From contig NZ_DASZBY010000083.1 in assembly GCF_035943795.1 (NCBI RefSeq), forward strand, positions 1-64,000: DNA of 64,000 bases. The letters are read 5' to 3'. The DNA is from Aliidongia sp035943795 (GTDB lineage Bacteria; Pseudomonadota; Alphaproteobacteria; ATCC43930; CGMCC-115725). Below the pieces are notes generated by a model, which worked only from the letters and a program-made list of their open reading frames with translations, was not told where the DNA came from and made no database searches. Below are positions 38,357 through 46,669 of this stretch, piece by piece (positions within the stretch are counted from its first letter, which is position 1; each line of letters begins with the position of its first letter). The position numbers were made by a program, and so were the translations under genes.

Positions 38357-39964
38357 TCAGGGGGCGAACGACAGGAAGCGCGAGGGGTGGAAGTTCAGGA
38401 CGTTCTCCTCCCAGCCCCGCAGCCGGGGCGACACGATCGCCCGGTAGACCGGAAAATTCAGCGGCAATACCGCCGCATCGTCGATCAGCACCTGCTCGGC
38501 CCGGCCGAGGAGCTTCGCCCGCTGCACGGCATCGACCGTCCCCGACGCCTTCTCGAGCAACACGTCGAAGGTCGGGTTGGCATAGCCCGCGTCGTTGAGC
38601 TCGCCCGCCGCCGTGCGATAGCCCGACAGGAGATCGTAGGCATCCGCATAGGAACCGTTGATCTGGTCGTACGCGATCTGGAAATCCCGTTCGCGCAGGT
38701 TGGCCAGATAGACCTGCCATTCCCGATTGACCAGAGTCAGCTCGATGCCGCAGCAATCCTTCCACATGGCGGCGATCGCCAGCAGGATGCGTTTCTTGTC
38801 GCGATCGGTCTGATACACGATCGACAGCTTGAGCGGCCCGCCCTTGCCGGCACCCGATTCCTCATAGAGCTTGCGGGCGGCAGCCAGCCGGTCCGCCTCG
38901 TTCATCTCCTTGTAGCTGAGCGTCTGGGGTTCGTAGCCTTCGACCCCGCCGGTGATGAAACCATAGGCAGCGATCTCGCCGGCCGGCTCGACCTTGTCGC
39001 TCAGCACCCGGCGATCGATCGCCATCGACAGCGCCGTGCGCAATTTCAGGTTCGACGCCAGCGGCTCCATGCGCATGTTGATCGCCAGATAGACGACGGC
39101 CAGTTGTGGCGCCAGGTGGAGGTGGTTGGGGATCGTCCGCTTCGCCCAGTCCAGCTCGCCCGCCGGCACCCGGGAAATGTCCAGCTCGCCGGCGCGATAG
39201 CGCTTCAGCGCGGTCTGGTCGTCCTCGACCACGACCCAGTGGATTTCGTCGAACGCGACCCCGGCGGCCTCGCGATAGGCCGCGTTCCGCTTGAGCACGA
39301 GCTCGGATTGCGGTGCCCAGGACGTGAGCACATAGGCACCGTTCGAAACGAGGTTGCCTGGGCGGCTCCACTGGTCGGCGAATTTCGCCAGGGCGGCGCG
39401 ATTGATCGGTGCCGCCGCCGCCGTCGCCAGCAGGTTCGGCAACAGCGGCATCGGATGTTCCAGGGTAAGGCGCAGCATCGTCGGATCGATCGCCGCGGCG
39501 CCCAGCGCCGCCAAATTCTTCTCCGCGCCGGCGATGATGCGCGTGGCGTTCTCCAGCACGTCGAACATCTGCGCGGATGGCGACGCGGTGGCCGGGGCGA
39601 CGAGGCGTTGAAAGGCGGCGACGAAATCGTCGGCCGTCACCGGCGTGCCGTCGGACCATCTCGCGTCCGGCCTCAGATGGAAAGTCCAGACCAGGCCATC
39701 CGCCGAGGTTTCCCACCGGTCCGCCACACCCGGAACCGGGCGGGCGCCGGCATCATAGGTCGTCAGGCCTTCGAACAGATCCATCTCGATATTCTGTTCC
39801 GGTCCGCCGGAAGACTTATGCGGGTCGAGCGTTTCCGGCTCGACCTGGCTGGCCCGCTTGAGGATCGTCGCGGCACCGGCCACCTCGTGCGTCGCCGCCA
39901 AGCATAGCGTCGACAGCGTGATCATCAGACCATGTGCGAGGATACGTCGTCCCAACCGGCTCAA
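38357..39964 (-). CDS. peptide ABC transporter substrate-binding protein (OppA/DppA family)
   Basis: About 535 residues, SBP family 5. After a signal sequence (LMITLSTLCLAATHEVAGA) come the family features: SQVEPETLDPHKSSGG, DLFEGLTTYDAG, GLVWTFHLRPDARWSDGTPV and LRTALSMAIDRRVL. It captures peptides or similar ligands in the periplasm. The start is uncertain: TTG at 39964, overlapping the preceding stop codon, gives a proper RR-containing signal n-region; TTG at 39955 and ATG at 39925 are alternatives. It may serve the oppBCDF-like transporter at 26-29.8 kb, which lacks a binding protein; that is inference. Confidence 0.85.
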   Translation of the reverse strand: MSRLGRRILAHGLMITLSTLCLAATHEVAGAATILKRASQVEPETLDPHKSSGGPEQNIEMDLFEGLTTYDAGARPVPGVADRWETSADGLVWTFHLRPDARWSDGTPVTADDFVAAFQRLVAPATASPSAQMFDVLENATRIIAGAEKNLAALGAAAIDPTMLRLTLEHPMPLLPNLLATAAAAPINRAALAKFADQWSRPGNLVSNGAYVLTSWAPQSELVLKRNAAYREAAGVAFDEIHWVVVEDDQTALKRYRAGELDISRVPAGELDWAKRTIPNHLHLAPQLAVVYLAINMRMEPLASNLKLRTALSMAIDRRVLSDKVEPAGEIAAYGFITGGVEGYEPQTLSYKEMNEADRLAAARKLYEESGAGKGGPLKLSIVYQTDRDKKRILLAIAAMWKDCCGIELTLVNREWQVYLANLRERDFQIAYDQINGSYADAYDLLSGYRTAAGELNDAGYANPTFDVLLEKASGTVDAVQRAKLLGRAEQVLIDDAAVLPLNFPVYRAIVSPRLRGWEENVLNFHPSRFLSFAP

Positions 39965-40410
39965 AGGGTCTGTCCCAGAAAACGCTTCGGGGCCGCCTTG
40001 GGCGGCATGGGGATCGGTGGCGGCGACGGCGTCAACGCGGCGGTCACCTTCTTTTCGAGCGCGTCGCGGGACAGCGGCTTGATCAGCAGGCCGTTGAGCT
40101 TCAATCCCTGGGCGGCCAGGACGCTCCGCGGCTCGGCTTTCCACGTCATAATGACGATCGGCAGGTCGCGGCGGGGCGGCACGCGGCCGGTCCGGATGTC
40201 CGCGGCCAGGTCGAAGCCCGATCGCGCACCGAGCTGCCAGTCGATCAAGGCGAGGTCGATCGTCGTCGACGCCAGCGCGTGCTCGGCATCTTCGGCGCTC
40301 TCGACCGAGACGACCCGTTCGAATCTGAGCTCACGTAGCGCCGCCTGGATCATCTGGCGGACCATTTCGGTGGGATCGACGATCAGCGCGGTCTTGCCCC
40401 GGCCGATCAT
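39961..40410 (-). CDS. single-domain response regulator (CheY-like receiver)
   Basis: A 149-residue protein with one receiver domain. The acidic pocket is only partly classical (ALIVDPTEMVRQ has one Asp), the phospho-acceptor is the Asp of LALIDWQLGARSG, and the conserved Lys is in LLIKPLSRDALEKK. A Pro-rich C-terminal tail follows. The start at 40410 has a GGAG ribosome site; a longer TTG-initiated form (40506) is unlikely. Its stop codon overlaps the possible TTG start of the peptide-binding protein. No partner kinase is adjacent. Confidence 0.82.
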   Translation of the reverse strand: MIGRGKTALIVDPTEMVRQMIQAALRELRFERVVSVESAEDAEHALASTTIDLALIDWQLGARSGFDLAADIRTGRVPPRRDLPIVIMTWKAEPRSVLAAQGLKLNGLLIKPLSRDALEKKVTAALTPSPPPIPMPPKAAPKRFLGQTL

Positions 40411-40510
40411 CAAATGCTCCGCGCCATTCGGCGGCCCATCCCGTTCAAGAACATGCTCATCGCTGCTGATCGTCAAATAGTTTGCTCGAGGATTTGATAC
40501 CCGCAAATAC

Positions 40511-41797
40511 TTACAAACCCTTTAGTTCGATTTGTTTCAGAAAGCGGGCGGCGCCGATGCCCGCCCAGCGCCCCGTCGCAAAGCAGGCCTGCAGCAGATA
40601 GCCCCCGGTCGGCGCTTCCCAGTCCAGCATCTCGCCGGCCAGGAAAACACCCGGGCGGGTGCGTAGCTGCAGATCACCATCGAGCGCTTCCCACCGGACC
40701 CCGCCGGCGGTCGAGATGGCCCGATCGATCGGCGCGGCGCCGGTCGCGACCAGCGGCAGGGCCTTCAAGGCCTCGGCCCATCGTCCGGGTGCATCGTCGA
40801 TCACGTCCGGCCGGGTCGCGCGCAGCAAAGCGGCCGCGATCGGCGGCAGGTTCGCCGCCTTGCGCAGGAAGTTCGACAGGCTGGCGCCCCGCCGCGGCCG
40901 CCCCAGTCGGGCCGCGAGCTCGGCCAACGTCAGATCAGGCTTGAAATCGAGCAGCAGGGTCGCGCTTCCCGCCTCCGCCAGCGCCTCGTGCGGGGTGCCG
41001 CCCAGGGCGTAGACGGCGCCGCCCTCGATGCCATACCCCGCGATCACGGCCTCGCCGCGCACCCGCACCGCGCCGATCGCGAGCGCGACGTTCTTCAGCG
41101 GCGTGCCGGCGTAGCGCTCGGCGAACCCGTCCGGCCACGCGATGGTGAAGCCGCAATTGGCAGGACGAAAGGGCGCCAGGGACACGTCGAGCCGGCGCGC
41201 CCAGGCGCCGTCCGACCCCAGCCGCGCCCAGCTGGCGCCGCCCAGCGCCAGCACGGTCGCAGACCCACGAACATGGGCAACAGCGCCGTCCGGGCCGATG
41301 AGACGATGGGCGCCGTCCCCGTCGAAACCGTCCCAGCGGCGGCGCGTATGCAGGCGGACGCCGGACCGGCCCAGCCGTGCCAGCCAGGCGCGCAACAGCG
41401 GCGAGGCCTTGAGCCCGACTGGAAAGACCCGGCCGCTGGAGCCGGCGAAGGTCTCGATCCCCAGGTCCCCCGCCCAGGCGCGCAAGGCGTCTGGCGGGAA
41501 GGCTTTGAGCATCGGCGCCAGCCGGTCGGCCGCCTCGCCGTAGCGACCGAGGAACCGGTCGAACGCTTCGCCATGGGTCAGGTTGAGCCCCCCGCGCCCG
41601 GCCATCAGGAACTTGCGGCCGACCGACGGCATGGCATCGTAGAGCACGATCGGATATCCCTGCCCCGCCAGGCTCTCCGCCGCCATCAGTCCGGCCGGGC
41701 CGGCGCCGATCACGGTGACCCCCAAGTCACCGTGATCGATGCCCTCTGGACGCGGGCCCGCGTGGTCGTCGCGCGGTGAGGCGGAATGCTCGGGCAT
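40511..41797 (-). CDS. FAD-dependent oxidoreductase, HI0933/TIGR03862-like flavoprotein
   Basis: A 428-residue flavoprotein. The dinucleotide-binding motif is VIGAGPAGLMAAE, followed by GRKFLMAGRGGLNLTHGE, which is diagnostic for the HI0933/YhiN family. Near the C-terminus come STAGGVRWEALD and FLAGEMLDWEAPTGGYLLQ, the second FAD-contacting segment. The biochemical function of the family is unknown. The start at 41797 (MPEHSASPRD) leaves a ~25-residue polar leader. It is divergent from the MarR gene. Confidence 0.88.
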   Translation of the reverse strand: MPEHSASPRDDHAGPRPEGIDHGDLGVTVIGAGPAGLMAAESLAGQGYPIVLYDAMPSVGRKFLMAGRGGLNLTHGEAFDRFLGRYGEAADRLAPMLKAFPPDALRAWAGDLGIETFAGSSGRVFPVGLKASPLLRAWLARLGRSGVRLHTRRRWDGFDGDGAHRLIGPDGAVAHVRGSATVLALGGASWARLGSDGAWARRLDVSLAPFRPANCGFTIAWPDGFAERYAGTPLKNVALAIGAVRVRGEAVIAGYGIEGGAVYALGGTPHEALAEAGSATLLLDFKPDLTLAELAARLGRPRRGASLSNFLRKAANLPPIAAALLRATRPDVIDDAPGRWAEALKALPLVATGAAPIDRAISTAGGVRWEALDGDLQLRTRPGVFLAGEMLDWEAPTGGYLLQACFATGRWAGIGAARFLKQIELKGL

Positions 41798-41872
41798 GGG
41801 GGAAATATTCCGAAACCTTTTGTGTAAGCCCAAGGCTATACGCCCCGGCGAGACGGCGCCATAATCCGCGCC

Positions 41873-42379
41873 ATGCCCGATCCGTCTCCCGCCGCGACCC
41901 TGCTATTCCTCCGCGAGGAGGATCTGCGCCAGGGCGTCGAGCTGCTGTATTTCGCGACCCGCGACTTCGCCGCCGAATGCGATGCCATCCTGGCCGAGCA
42001 CGATCTCGGTCGGCCCCATCACCTGGCGCTGCATTTCATCGCGCGGCAGCCGCACATCACCGTCTCGGTGCTGGGAGACCTGACCGCTCTCAGTAAACAG
42101 AGCCTGGGTCGCGTCCTGGACCTGCTGATCGAGCGCGGCCTGATCAGCCAGCGGCCCGGCCTGAACGATCGACGGCAGCGGCTGCTGACCCTGACCCCGG
42201 CCGGGACGACCCTGGAAAAGAGCCTGTCCGACCGGCAGCGGGCGCGCATGGCGCGCGCCTATCGCGACGCCGGTGCCGCCGCCGTCGATGGGTTTCGCAA
42301 GGTATTGCTGGGCCTGGTCGCCACCCCGCAGGATCGTCGCCGGTTCGATCGGCCGGCCGAGACGGGTCCACGCCGGTGA
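41873..42379 (+). CDS. MarR family transcriptional regulator
   Basis: A 168-residue winged-helix MarR protein. The dimerisation helix is near the N-terminus, and the wHTH is ITVSVLGDLTALSKQSLGRVLDLLIERGL with the wing PGLNDRRQRLLTLTPAG. It overlaps the OmpR-type regulator gene by 4 bp (GTGA), which shows one transcription unit with a two-component pair. It is divergent from the flavoprotein gene. Confidence 0.9.
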   Translation: MPDPSPAATLLFLREEDLRQGVELLYFATRDFAAECDAILAEHDLGRPHHLALHFIARQPHITVSVLGDLTALSKQSLGRVLDLLIERGLISQRPGLNDRRQRLLTLTPAGTTLEKSLSDRQRARMARAYRDAGAAAVDGFRKVLLGLVATPQDRRRFDRPAETGPRR

Positions 42380-43095
42380 CGTCGGTCGACGATGATGCCC
42401 CGGCGCCGGAAGTCGCTCCGCACCTGCTGATCGTCGACGACGACAGTCGCCTGCGCGCGGTGCTGAAGCGCTATCTGGTCAAGAACGGTTTCCTCGTGAC
42501 CGAAGCGTCCGATGCGCGCGACGCCCGGGCGAAGCTGAAGTCGCTCGAGTTCGACCTGCTGATCCTCGACGTCATGATGCCGGGCGAAACCGGTTTCGAG
42601 TTGCTCAGCCATCTGCGCAAGGAGACGCGTGTCCCGGTGCTGATGCTGACCGCCATGTCGGAGCCGTCCGACCGGATCAACGGGCTCGAGCGCGGCGCCG
42701 ACGACTACCTGCCGAAGCCGTTCGAGCCACGCGAACTGGTACTGCGCTTGCGCAACATCCTGGCCCGCGTGCCGCCGCCGGCGGCCCCGGTCGAGCCGGT
42801 CGCCATCCTGCGCCTGGGCGATTGCGCGCTCGACCTGAAACGTGGCGAATTGACCCGCAACGGCGCCCTGGTCCATCTGACGGCGGGCGAGGCGGCCCTG
42901 CTGATGGCGCTGGCCAACCGTGCGGGCGAACCGGTCTCGCGCGAAGCGCTGTCGGCCTATAGCCAGTTCAGCGGCAACGAGCGGACAGTCGACGTGCAGA
43001 TCACCCGGCTGCGCCGCAAGATCGAGCGCGACCAGAAATATCCTCGCTATCTGCAGACCGTCCGAGGCACCGGCTATGTCCTCAAACCGGACTGA
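42376..43095 (+). CDS. OmpR-family response regulator
   Basis: A 239-residue two-domain regulator. The receiver has LLIVDDDSRLR, phospho-acceptor Asp in LLILDVMMPGETG, and Lys in DDYLPKPFEPREL. The C-terminal winged helix has RTVDVQITRLRRKIERD and RGTGYVL. It starts with GTG inside the marR stop overlap and itself overlaps the kinase gene by 20 bp. It pairs with that kinase. Target genes are unknown. Confidence 0.95.
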   Translation: MTSVDDDAPAPEVAPHLLIVDDDSRLRAVLKRYLVKNGFLVTEASDARDARAKLKSLEFDLLILDVMMPGETGFELLSHLRKETRVPVLMLTAMSEPSDRINGLERGADDYLPKPFEPRELVLRLRNILARVPPPAAPVEPVAILRLGDCALDLKRGELTRNGALVHLTAGEAALLMALANRAGEPVSREALSAYSQFSGNERTVDVQITRLRRKIERDQKYPRYLQTVRGTGYVLKPD

Positions 43096-44443
43096 GCCGG
43101 GCCGCGCGCCAAGGGCCCGACGATCCAATTTGTTCAAGCGCATTCTGCCGCGCAGCCTGTTCGGCCGGTCGGTGCTGATCCTGGTGACGCCGCTGATCCT
43201 GGTCCAGGCGGTCGCGACCTGGGTGTTCTACGATCGGCTGTGGGACACGGTGGTCCGGCGGTTGGCAAGCGCCGCCGCCGGCGACATCGCGCTCACCATC
43301 GACGCCCGCACGCTGATCTCCGGTTCCGGCAACGAGGGGCAATTGTTCGAGCTGGCCCATGGTTCGACCGAGTTCAGCTTCGAACTGCTGCCGGGCGCCC
43401 AACTGCCCGACCGGGCACCGCCGCCGACCGGCAGCCTGATCGAGCGGCACCTGACGAACGCGCTCGCCGAGCGGGTCGGCCGCCCGTTCCAGATCGACGA
43501 AAAATCCCAGGCCGACCAGCACATCATCGACATCGCGATCCAGCTGCCGGACGGCGTGCTCGACGTCGCGGTGCCCCGCTCGCGCGTACTGATCGGCGCG
43601 CCCTACATCTTCATCCTGTGGATGGTCGGCACCGCGCTGATCACCTTCGCGCTCGCCACCCGCTTTCTGCGCAACCAGGTGCGCTCGCTGCGCCGGCTTG
43701 CCAATGCGGCAGAGGCGTTCGGCAAGGGCCGCGACGTGCCGAATTTCAAGCCGGAGGGCGCCACCGAAGTCCGCCAGGCCGCCGCCGCCTTCCTGGTCAT
43801 GCGCGAGCGGCTGCAGCGGCAGATCAGCCAGCGCACCGAAATGCTGGCCGGCGTCTCCCACGACCTGCGCACGCCGCTCACGCGCATGAAGCTGGAACTG
43901 GAACTGCTGGGCGACGTCGAGGAGGCCCATGGCCTGCGCGGCGACGTGGCCGAGATGCAGCAGATGATCGAAGGTTATCTGGCCTTCGCCCGCGGCGAGG
44001 GCAACGAGCAGCCGGCGGTCGTCGACCTGATGGAGTTCCTGCGCGACGCGGTGGCGAACGCCCGGCGCGACGGGACGGAAATCAGCCTGATCGGTCCGGA
44101 GGAACTGCATGTGCCGATCCGGCGCGATGCGTTCCGGCGCTGCATCATGAACCTGATCGGCAATGCCAGCCGCTATGGTGGCCACGTCTGGTTGACCGTC
44201 ATGCCGACGCCGAGTGCGGTCGAGATGATGATCGACGATGACGGCCCCGGCATTCCCGAGGCGCTGCGCGAGGCGGTGTTCCGTCCGTTCTATCGGCTGG
44301 AAAGCTCGCGCAACCAGGCGACCGGCGGCATCGGTCTCGGGCTGACGATCGCACGTGACATCATGCTGAGCCACGGCGGCGACCTGAAGCTGGAGACCTC
44401 GCCCCAGGGCGGCCTGCGCGCGCGCATGATCGTGCCGCGCTAG
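43076..44443 (+). CDS. sensor histidine kinase (EnvZ-like)
   Basis: A 455-residue membrane kinase. TM1 is LILVTPLILVQAVATWVF and a periplasmic domain of ~130 residues follows. TM2 is YIFILWMVGTALITFALA, then HAMP, the H-box GVSHDLRTPLTRM, N-box NLIGNASRYGG, and G boxes DDDGPGIP and GGIGLGLTIA. The H-box and DLRTPLTRMKLE pattern is EnvZ-type. The start overlaps the response regulator gene by 20 bp. It is convergent with csaA with no gap. Confidence 0.94.
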   Translation: MSSNRTEPGRAPRARRSNLFKRILPRSLFGRSVLILVTPLILVQAVATWVFYDRLWDTVVRRLASAAAGDIALTIDARTLISGSGNEGQLFELAHGSTEFSFELLPGAQLPDRAPPPTGSLIERHLTNALAERVGRPFQIDEKSQADQHIIDIAIQLPDGVLDVAVPRSRVLIGAPYIFILWMVGTALITFALATRFLRNQVRSLRRLANAAEAFGKGRDVPNFKPEGATEVRQAAAAFLVMRERLQRQISQRTEMLAGVSHDLRTPLTRMKLELELLGDVEEAHGLRGDVAEMQQMIEGYLAFARGEGNEQPAVVDLMEFLRDAVANARRDGTEISLIGPEELHVPIRRDAFRRCIMNLIGNASRYGGHVWLTVMPTPSAVEMMIDDDGPGIPEALREAVFRPFYRLESSRNQATGGIGLGLTIARDIMLSHGGDLKLETSPQGGLRARMIVPR

Positions 44444-44779
44444 CTAAAACAGACGCGCGCCGTTCGGCACCGGCAGGTCCGGTTCGACCAGCACCACAGC
44501 GCCGTCGGGATCGGGGAAACCCAGCACCAGCACCTCGGACATGAACTTGCCGATCTGGCGGGGCGGAAAATTGACCACGGCCGCGACCTGGCGACCGACC
44601 AGGTTTTCGACCGCGTAATGCACCGTGATCTGGGCCGACGATCGTTTCACGCCGATGTCGGCACCGAAATCGACGGTCAGCTTGATCGCGGGCCTGCGCG
44701 CTTCGGGATAGGGCTCGGCCGCAACGATCGTGCCGACCCGGATGTCGACCTGCATGAAATCATCGAAACTTATCGTCAT
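44444..44779 (-). CDS. csaA: tRNA-binding domain protein, CsaA type
   Basis: A 111-residue OB-fold protein of CsaA length: VDIRVGTIVAAEPYPEARRP at the start, AVVNFPPRQIGKFMSEVLVLG in the middle, and NGARLF at the end. CsaA binds tRNA and has export-chaperone activity. It sits alone between the histidine kinase and the phasin gene. Confidence 0.93.
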   Translation of the reverse strand: MTISFDDFMQVDIRVGTIVAAEPYPEARRPAIKLTVDFGADIGVKRSSAQITVHYAVENLVGRQVAAVVNFPPRQIGKFMSEVLVLGFPDPDGAVVLVEPDLPVPNGARLF

Positions 44780-44839
44780 CGGCGGCTATGTCCCTTCGAT
44801 CTACATCGGAGAACCATAGGCATGACCGCGCCCGGCGCA

Positions 44840-44871
44840 AAGAAAAAGGGCCGATCCCTGCGGACCGGCCC
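44840..44871 (-). terminator. intrinsic terminator of the phasin gene
   Basis: On the minus strand GGGCCGGTCC pairs with GGATCGGCCC (one G-T wobble) around a 4-nt loop, followed by TTTTTCTT. It lies 24 bp after the phasin stop codon. Confidence 0.8.
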
Positions 44872-44894
44872 CGGAGCAAGCGATGCGGCGCTCG

Positions 44895-45326
44895 CTATTT
44901 CTTGGTGTGCTTCTTCACCAGGTCGCGGACTTCGTCGAGGCCTTCGGTCACGCGCTTGTTGATGACCTCGAATGCCTCCTGCTGCGCCTTGCCGACGATC
45001 TCGGCCAGTTCGCGGGCATTGCCGAACGCCTTTTCCAGCGCCTGCTTGGCGGCGTCGGTCTGCTTGGTGACGCGATCTTCCGGCGACTGGTTCTGGAACA
45101 GCTCGCGCGCGAGGGTCGAGGCTTCTTCGAAACCGGCGCGGAGGATCTCGGCCTGGCGGCGGGCGACGGTCTGCAGACCTTCGATCGCCAACTGGTTGGC
45201 CTTGGTCAGCGCTTCGATGTTCTTGCGCTGGGTTGCGAGCACGGTTTCCATGTCCACGCCGGGCAGCTTGAATTCCGCCATCAGCTTGGTGACATCCGTG
45301 TCGAACGGGTTCGGAAGCTTGGCCAT
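44895..45326 (-). CDS. phasin family protein (polyhydroxyalkanoate granule)
   Basis: A 143-residue phasin_2-type protein, almost all amphipathic helix: ATQRKNIEALTKANQLAIEG, RRQAEILRAGFEEASTLA, then a Lys-rich tail (DLVKKHTKK). It coats polyhydroxyalkanoate granules. A GGAGGATA ribosome site precedes the ATG. About 90 bp upstream lies a long palindrome containing a PhaR-type site, so it is probably induced when granules titrate PhaR. Confidence 0.92.
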   Translation of the reverse strand: MAKLPNPFDTDVTKLMAEFKLPGVDMETVLATQRKNIEALTKANQLAIEGLQTVARRQAEILRAGFEEASTLARELFQNQSPEDRVTKQTDAAKQALEKAFGNARELAEIVGKAQQEAFEVINKRVTEGLDEVRDLVKKHTKK

Positions 45327-45414
45327 CGACGTATATCCTCCACAGGGTTTCGGTTGGACGGAACGAACTGCCGCAACTGTTGCGTGGGACCATCTACCGA
45401 GGCGCGAGCCTCGT

Positions 45415-45449
45415 CAAGCGTTTTTGCTGCACTGCAGCAAAAACGCTTG
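45415..45449. promoter_or_regulatory. 35-bp palindrome containing a PhaR-type operator
   Basis: Two perfect 17-bp arms (45415-45431 and 45433-45449) flank a single central C. The core is TTTTTGCTGC-ACT-GCAGCAAAAA and contains CTGC-N3-GCAG, the element reported for the PHB-responsive repressor PhaR of Paracoccus denitrificans. It lies between the tetR stop codon and the phasin start, upstream of phasin. Confidence 0.75.
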
Positions 45450-45469
45450 GAACATCCAAATCCGGGGTA

Positions 45470-46102
45470 CTAGGCGACGGCCTCGCCGCCTGGCGCCACC
45501 GGCGGCCGGCGCAAACGCATGAACGGTTCCGCCCGCTTCAATGCGCGATCGAGCGACGCCATGGTGCGTGCCAGGTCGGCACTGTCATCCTCCAGCCAAA
45601 CGCGCACCGTGGCAAGGTACGCGAGCCCCAACAGCTTGACCCGCACGGCACCCTTGAGACCGCTCGCGGAAATGCCCGCGGCCTCCAGCATCCAGCCGAG
45701 CGAGCGCGGCAGGTGGCATGCCAGCGCGAGGCCGTCGAGCCGGCCGCGCCGGGCGTCGCGACCCAGTCCCCGAAGACCGGGCTTGTACCGGGCCAGAAGA
45801 TCGAACCGGTGCATCAGCACCTCGAACAGGCGATCGTGCGGCGTCGCATCCGCCTCGCCCGGCAATGCCACCATCGCCGCATCGACGCGGCGGGCGAAAC
45901 TCTTCAGGATCGCCCCTTTCGAAGGGAAGACGCCGTAGAGATCGGCCAGGCTGACCTCGGCCGCGGCGGCGATATCGGCCAGGGCCAGCCCGCTCCAGGA
46001 ACGGTCGGCCGCGAGTGTCAGGGCGGCATCGACGACCGCGCCTTCCAGGTCGGCGACGGGTTTTTGGGAACTGGTCTTCGAGCCGCTGATCTTCCGCGCC
46101 AT
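45470..46102 (-). CDS. TetR family transcriptional regulator
   Basis: A 210-residue TetR-like regulator. The HTH is LADIAAAAEVSLADLYGVFPSK (residues ~42-62), less basic than usual, with a C-terminal helical ligand domain. The terminal Arg/Pro-rich segment (MRLRRPPVAPGG) is atypical. It lies upstream of and on the same strand as phasin, separated by the PhaR-type palindrome. It might regulate itself or lipid/PHA genes, but this is unproven. Confidence 0.87.
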   Translation of the reverse strand: MARKISGSKTSSQKPVADLEGAVVDAALTLAADRSWSGLALADIAAAAEVSLADLYGVFPSKGAILKSFARRVDAAMVALPGEADATPHDRLFEVLMHRFDLLARYKPGLRGLGRDARRGRLDGLALACHLPRSLGWMLEAAGISASGLKGAVRVKLLGLAYLATVRVWLEDDSADLARTMASLDRALKRAEPFMRLRRPPVAPGGEAVA

Positions 46103-46192
46103 GATCCGGATGCTCTCCTACGCCGATGCAATGATCACATCATATGGCGACCCTTGGGCCCGGTGGCCAGCCCTGTGCGACCGGAAACCCGA

Positions 46193-46669
46193 TCAGCACA
46201 CGGCGATGACGGTGCCGCCGGTCAGCCTCACCAGGTCGTCGAAGCCGAGCGGGAACACCGCATGGGGATGGCCGGCGGCCGCCCAGATCTCGTCGTAGCG
46301 CCGCAGGTCCTGGTCGATGAACACGACCGGCGGCTGCAGATGGCCGACCGGCGCGACCCCGCCGATGGCGAAGCCGGTGACCTCACGCACGAAGGCGGCA
46401 TCGGCCTTGCCGAGCGGCTGCCCCAGCGCGGCGACGACATTCTGCTCGACCACCCGGTTGCCGCCGCTGGTCACGACCAGCACGGCTTGGCCGGACGTCA
46501 GGCGGAAGATGATGGATTTGGCGATCTGCTCGACTGCGCAGCCGATCGCGGCGGCGGCCTCCGCCGCGGTCCGGCAGGCGTCGGGCAGCAGCCGGACCGG
46601 CCCTTGGTGGCCGGCGGCGGCGAGCGTGGCGGCGACCCGCTCGATGCCGGGATGCGCGAGGCTGGTCAA
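46193..46669 (-). CDS. YbaK/prolyl-tRNA deacylase-domain protein
   Basis: A 158-residue YbaK-fold protein. The conserved lysine in EQIAKSIIFRL is the catalytic position, and GGVAPVGHLQP (the GG.PP loop) and DQDLRRYDEIWAAAGHP follow. Members hydrolyse mischarged Cys- or Ala-tRNA(Pro). It overlaps proC by 4 bp, so it is coupled to proline synthesis, a fitting neighbour for a tRNA(Pro) editing enzyme. Confidence 0.9.
   Translation of the reverse strand: MTSLAHPGIERVAATLAAAGHQGPVRLLPDACRTAAEAAAAIGCAVEQIAKSIIFRLTSGQAVLVVTSGGNRVVEQNVVAALGQPLGKADAAFVREVTGFAIGGVAPVGHLQPPVVFIDQDLRRYDEIWAAAGHPHAVFPLGFDDLVRLTGGTVIAVC

Noticed and set aside
36959..39907. A 982-codon plus-strand open frame
   Set aside because: It crosses a strong bidirectional terminator, overlaps the TPR gene in another frame and is antisense to the peptide-binding protein; composition is that of a shadow frame.
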